A stretch of DNA of 64,000 bases, taken from Streptomyces sp. WM6386. Lineage in GTDB: Bacteria > Actinomycetota > Actinomycetes > Streptomycetales > Streptomycetaceae. Under the pieces are notes generated by a model that saw nothing but the letters and a program-made list of their open reading frames with translations, made no database searches and was not told the origin of the DNA. Within the stretch, counting starts at the first letter, position 1, and each line of letters starts with the position of its first letter. Below, piece by piece: positions 62,047 to 64,000 of this stretch. The DNA lies in assembly GCF_000972385.1 (NCBI RefSeq), contig NZ_JXTE01000013.1:1-64000 (forward strand). Reading direction: 5' to 3'. A program made the translations under genes and the position numbers.

Positions 62047-62967
62047 ATGACAAAACGCGCCTCGGCCGTGTCCACGAGCCCGCCCAGGCCGCCCAGGAGA
62101 CGCAGTAAGTACACCTTTGCGCCGCTCGTCCTCATCGCGGCCAACGTCGTGCTCTTCGCGCTGTTCTTCCTCTGGCCGGCGGTGATCGGGCTTGTCTACT
62201 CGTTCACGAACTACACGGGTGTGGGGTCGTTCCAGTTCGTCGGACTCGACAACTACAACAACCTGGTCGGGGACTCCACCTTCTACGACGCGCTGACGCG
62301 GACGCTGCTGTACACCGTGCTCTTCGTCCCGCTGAACTTCGTGTTCTCACTGCTCATCGCCAACGTGCTGGTGAGCAAGCACGCCAAGGGCGTATCGGTG
62401 GCCCGCATCTTCTTCTTCATCCCGTGGCTGCTGTCGCCCATCGTCGTGGGTGTCCTGTGGCGGTGGCTGTTCGGTGAGAACTTCGGACTGGTCAACTACC
62501 TCATCGAGAAGTTCGGCGGCAGTGCCGTTCCCTGGCAGTCGAACGCGGACCTGTCGCTGCTCGTGGTCGTGGTGGCGGCGTCCTGGGCCTGGACGGGCTT
62601 CTCGATGCTGCTGTTCATCGCGGCGATCAAGAACGTACCCACCTCGTACTACGAGGCGGCCGCGCTCGACGGTGCCGGTCCGTGGCGCCAGTTCACCAGC
62701 ATCACCCTGCCGAGCATCGCGCCGACCTCCTTCATCGTCATCCTGCTCAACACGATCCACGCGATGAAGGAGTATCCGCTGTTCGCCTCGCTCAACAACG
62801 GCGGACCCGGAACGTCGAACAACCTGCTCGTCCAGTACATCTACCAGACCGGCTTCAAGACGGGCCAGATCGGCTACGCGAGCGCCGCGTCGTTCGTGCT
62901 CATGCTCATCCTGATGGTCGTCGCGGTCATCCAGATGATGGTCAACCGGCGGCTGGAGAACCGATGA
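62047..62967 (+). CDS. Sugar ABC importer, permease MalF-type (cluster 3)
   Basis: A 306-residue permease with six or so helices beginning at YTFAPLVLIAANVVLFALFFLWPAV. The EAA loop is SYYEAAALDGAGPWRQFTSITLPSI at about residue 200. It follows the binding protein gene after 125 bases and overlaps the next permease start by four bases (ATGA). An AGGAAG site precedes the ATG at 62047. Confidence 0.9.
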   Translation: MTKRASAVSTSPPRPPRRRSKYTFAPLVLIAANVVLFALFFLWPAVIGLVYSFTNYTGVGSFQFVGLDNYNNLVGDSTFYDALTRTLLYTVLFVPLNFVFSLLIANVLVSKHAKGVSVARIFFFIPWLLSPIVVGVLWRWLFGENFGLVNYLIEKFGGSAVPWQSNADLSLLVVVVAASWAWTGFSMLLFIAAIKNVPTSYYEAAALDGAGPWRQFTSITLPSIAPTSFIVILLNTIHAMKEYPLFASLNNGGPGTSNNLLVQYIYQTGFKTGQIGYASAASFVLMLILMVVAVIQMMVNRRLENR

Positions 62968-63866
62968 CAACCACAGACATGCCGCGCAAGTCCGACGCCG
63001 GTTCCGCACGGGCCGTCGCCAAGAAGCGGTCCCGCAGTGGGCGCAGCGGTGAGTTCCGGCGCGCGGTGGCCCCGACGACCCTGCTGTGGGTACTGGCGGC
63101 CCTCTACGCGGTACCGGTGCTGTGGTTCGTCCTCAGCTCCTTCAAGCCGGCGGGAGACCTGTTCTCCCTTCCGCTGACCCTGTTCCCGAACAACCCCACC
63201 GTGTCGGGTTACAAGGCGGCGTGGGAGAGCGCCAACTTCTCCCAGTACTTCATCAACACGACCATCGTGTGTGTGATCGCGACGATCCTCACGGTGGGGG
63301 TCAGCTGCTGTACGGGGTACGCGCTGGCCAAGTACGACAACAAGTGGCTCAAGGTCTTCTTCGTCGGCATTCTGGCCACCACGATGCTGCCGTCCGAGGT
63401 CATGCTCGCCCCGCAGTTCCTGGTGGTCCGCGACCTCGGCCTCTACAACTCGCTCGCCGGCATCATCCTCCCGGCCCTGCTCACCGCGACCGGCTGCTTC
63501 ATGTTCCGCCAGTTCTTCCTGACGGTCCCCGACGAACTCATCGAGGCCGCCCGCATCGACGGGGCGCGTGAGCTGTCGATCTTCCTGAGGATCATGGTGC
63601 CGATCTCCCGGCCCATCATGCTGACGCTCGCCATCCTGTCGTTCCAGTGGCGGTGGAACGACTACATCTGGCCGCTGCTGATGCTGAACGACCCCGAGAA
63701 GTTCACCGTGCAGATCGGTATCCAGAGCCTCGTCGGTGCGCAGAACATCAACTGGTCGGTGCTGCTCGGCGGATCGGTCATCTCCATGATCCCGCTGATC
63801 ATCGTCTTCCTGGTGTTCCAGAAGTACGTCATGAACGCCGACATCAACGCCGGCCTGAAGGACTGA
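62964..63866 (+). CDS. Sugar ABC importer, permease MalG-type (cluster 3)
   Basis: A 300-residue permease. Six helices follow a basic N-terminus (KKRSRSGRSGEFRR). The EAA loop is ELIEAARIDGARELSIFLRIMVPIS. It completes the third importer of the window; as in the other two, no ATPase subunit is encoded nearby. A further reading frame begins two bases after its stop. Confidence 0.9.
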   Translation: MTTTDMPRKSDAGSARAVAKKRSRSGRSGEFRRAVAPTTLLWVLAALYAVPVLWFVLSSFKPAGDLFSLPLTLFPNNPTVSGYKAAWESANFSQYFINTTIVCVIATILTVGVSCCTGYALAKYDNKWLKVFFVGILATTMLPSEVMLAPQFLVVRDLGLYNSLAGIILPALLTATGCFMFRQFFLTVPDELIEAARIDGARELSIFLRIMVPISRPIMLTLAILSFQWRWNDYIWPLLMLNDPEKFTVQIGIQSLVGAQNINWSVLLGGSVISMIPLIIVFLVFQKYVMNADINAGLKD

Positions 63867-63868
63867 CC

Positions 63869-64000
63869 TTGCCCACCCCGCTCGACCGCGAGTTCGTCCG
63901 GTCGGCGGCCCGTGCCGCCGACCGGACGGCCGTCCCCCTGGCGGCCGAACCCGACCGGGAACCCGCCGGTGTGCAGCACCGTGGTCTGGCGCGCCGGGTC
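63869..64000 (+). CDS. Start of a further cluster 3 gene, product unknown (cut by window edge)
   Basis: A reading frame with TTG at 63869 runs to the window end: MPTPLDREFVRSAARAADRT, then AVPLAAEPDREPAGVQHRGLARRV. GAAGGAC in the last permease codons can serve as ribosome site. The two-base gap to the permease suggests cotranscription, so it is probably an enzyme acting on the imported sugar (for example a glycosidase), but the 44 visible residues do not identify a family. Confidence 0.5.
   Translation, partial: MPTPLDREFVRSAARAADRTAVPLAAEPDREPAGVQHRGLARRV

Overview
The window is high-GC, densely coded DNA with GTG starts, GTGA/ATGA gene overlaps, strong purine-rich ribosome sites, ANTAR/SpoIIE signalling, F420-type (PPOX) and mycothiol-type enzymes and several carbohydrate ABC importers without their own ATPase. 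Together these point to a Streptomyces chromosome (or a close relative), probably an accessory-rich arm. No rRNA, tRNA, CRISPR array or intact insertion sequence was recognised.

Layout. 1-6.5 kb: the 5' end of a cytochrome c oxidase subunit I gene, an ECF sigma factor with a membrane partner, folD behind a ZTP riboswitch, a MarR regulator, small proteins and an aldehyde dehydrogenase. 6.5-8.6 kb: a strip of broken genes, comprising a frameshifted PLP decarboxylase, the 3' end of an IucA/IucC siderophore synthetase and the 3' end of a HAD hydrolase. 8.6-14.9 kb: the most notable locus. It is a tightly coupled minus-strand operon coding for a Tmr-type isopentenyltransferase, a cytokinin-dehydrogenase-like flavoprotein, a LOG phosphoribohydrolase fused to an acyltransferase domain, and an ABC exporter. 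A short transketolase-like (FasC-like) protein is divergent from it. The order ipt-ckx-log is that of fasD-fasE-fasF of Rhodococcus fascians, but the LOG-acyltransferase fusion and the attached exporter suggest a different, possibly undescribed, modified-cytokinin system.

14.9-23.5 kb: a formaldehyde/mycothiol dehydrogenase pair, two SDR enzymes, an MFS transporter, a PLP decarboxylase divergent from a MocR regulator, and an L,D-transpeptidase. 23.5-29.3 kb: sugar cluster 1 (Gfo/Idh/MocA dehydrogenase, binding protein, two permeases, divergent ROK regulator). 29.4-37.2 kb: a membrane-anchored S1 protease, a methyltransferase, a DUF3800-like protein, a PPOX enzyme, a decayed TnpB-like transposase, a second Gfo/Idh/MocA gene and a Zn-ribbon/OB-fold protein. 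37.3-48.9 kb: a TetR regulator, then sugar cluster 2: a DeoR-HTH/LacI-type hybrid regulator, binding protein, two permeases, a 2-hydroxyacid dehydrogenase, a phosphodiesterase-HAD fusion, an ATP-grasp protein and a convergent family-8 polysaccharide lyase. Similar TGAGCG/CGATCG motifs before the importer and before the lyase suggest one regulon.

49-64 kb: a peptidoglycan-binding membrane protein, a multidomain ANTAR-SpoIIE phosphatase, an RpiR regulator, a PMT-type mannosyltransferase, an unusual PAP2 phosphatase, a BadF-type kinase, and sugar cluster 3 (ROK regulator with a clear 24-bp palindrome, binding protein, two permeases, and the start of a further gene at the edge).
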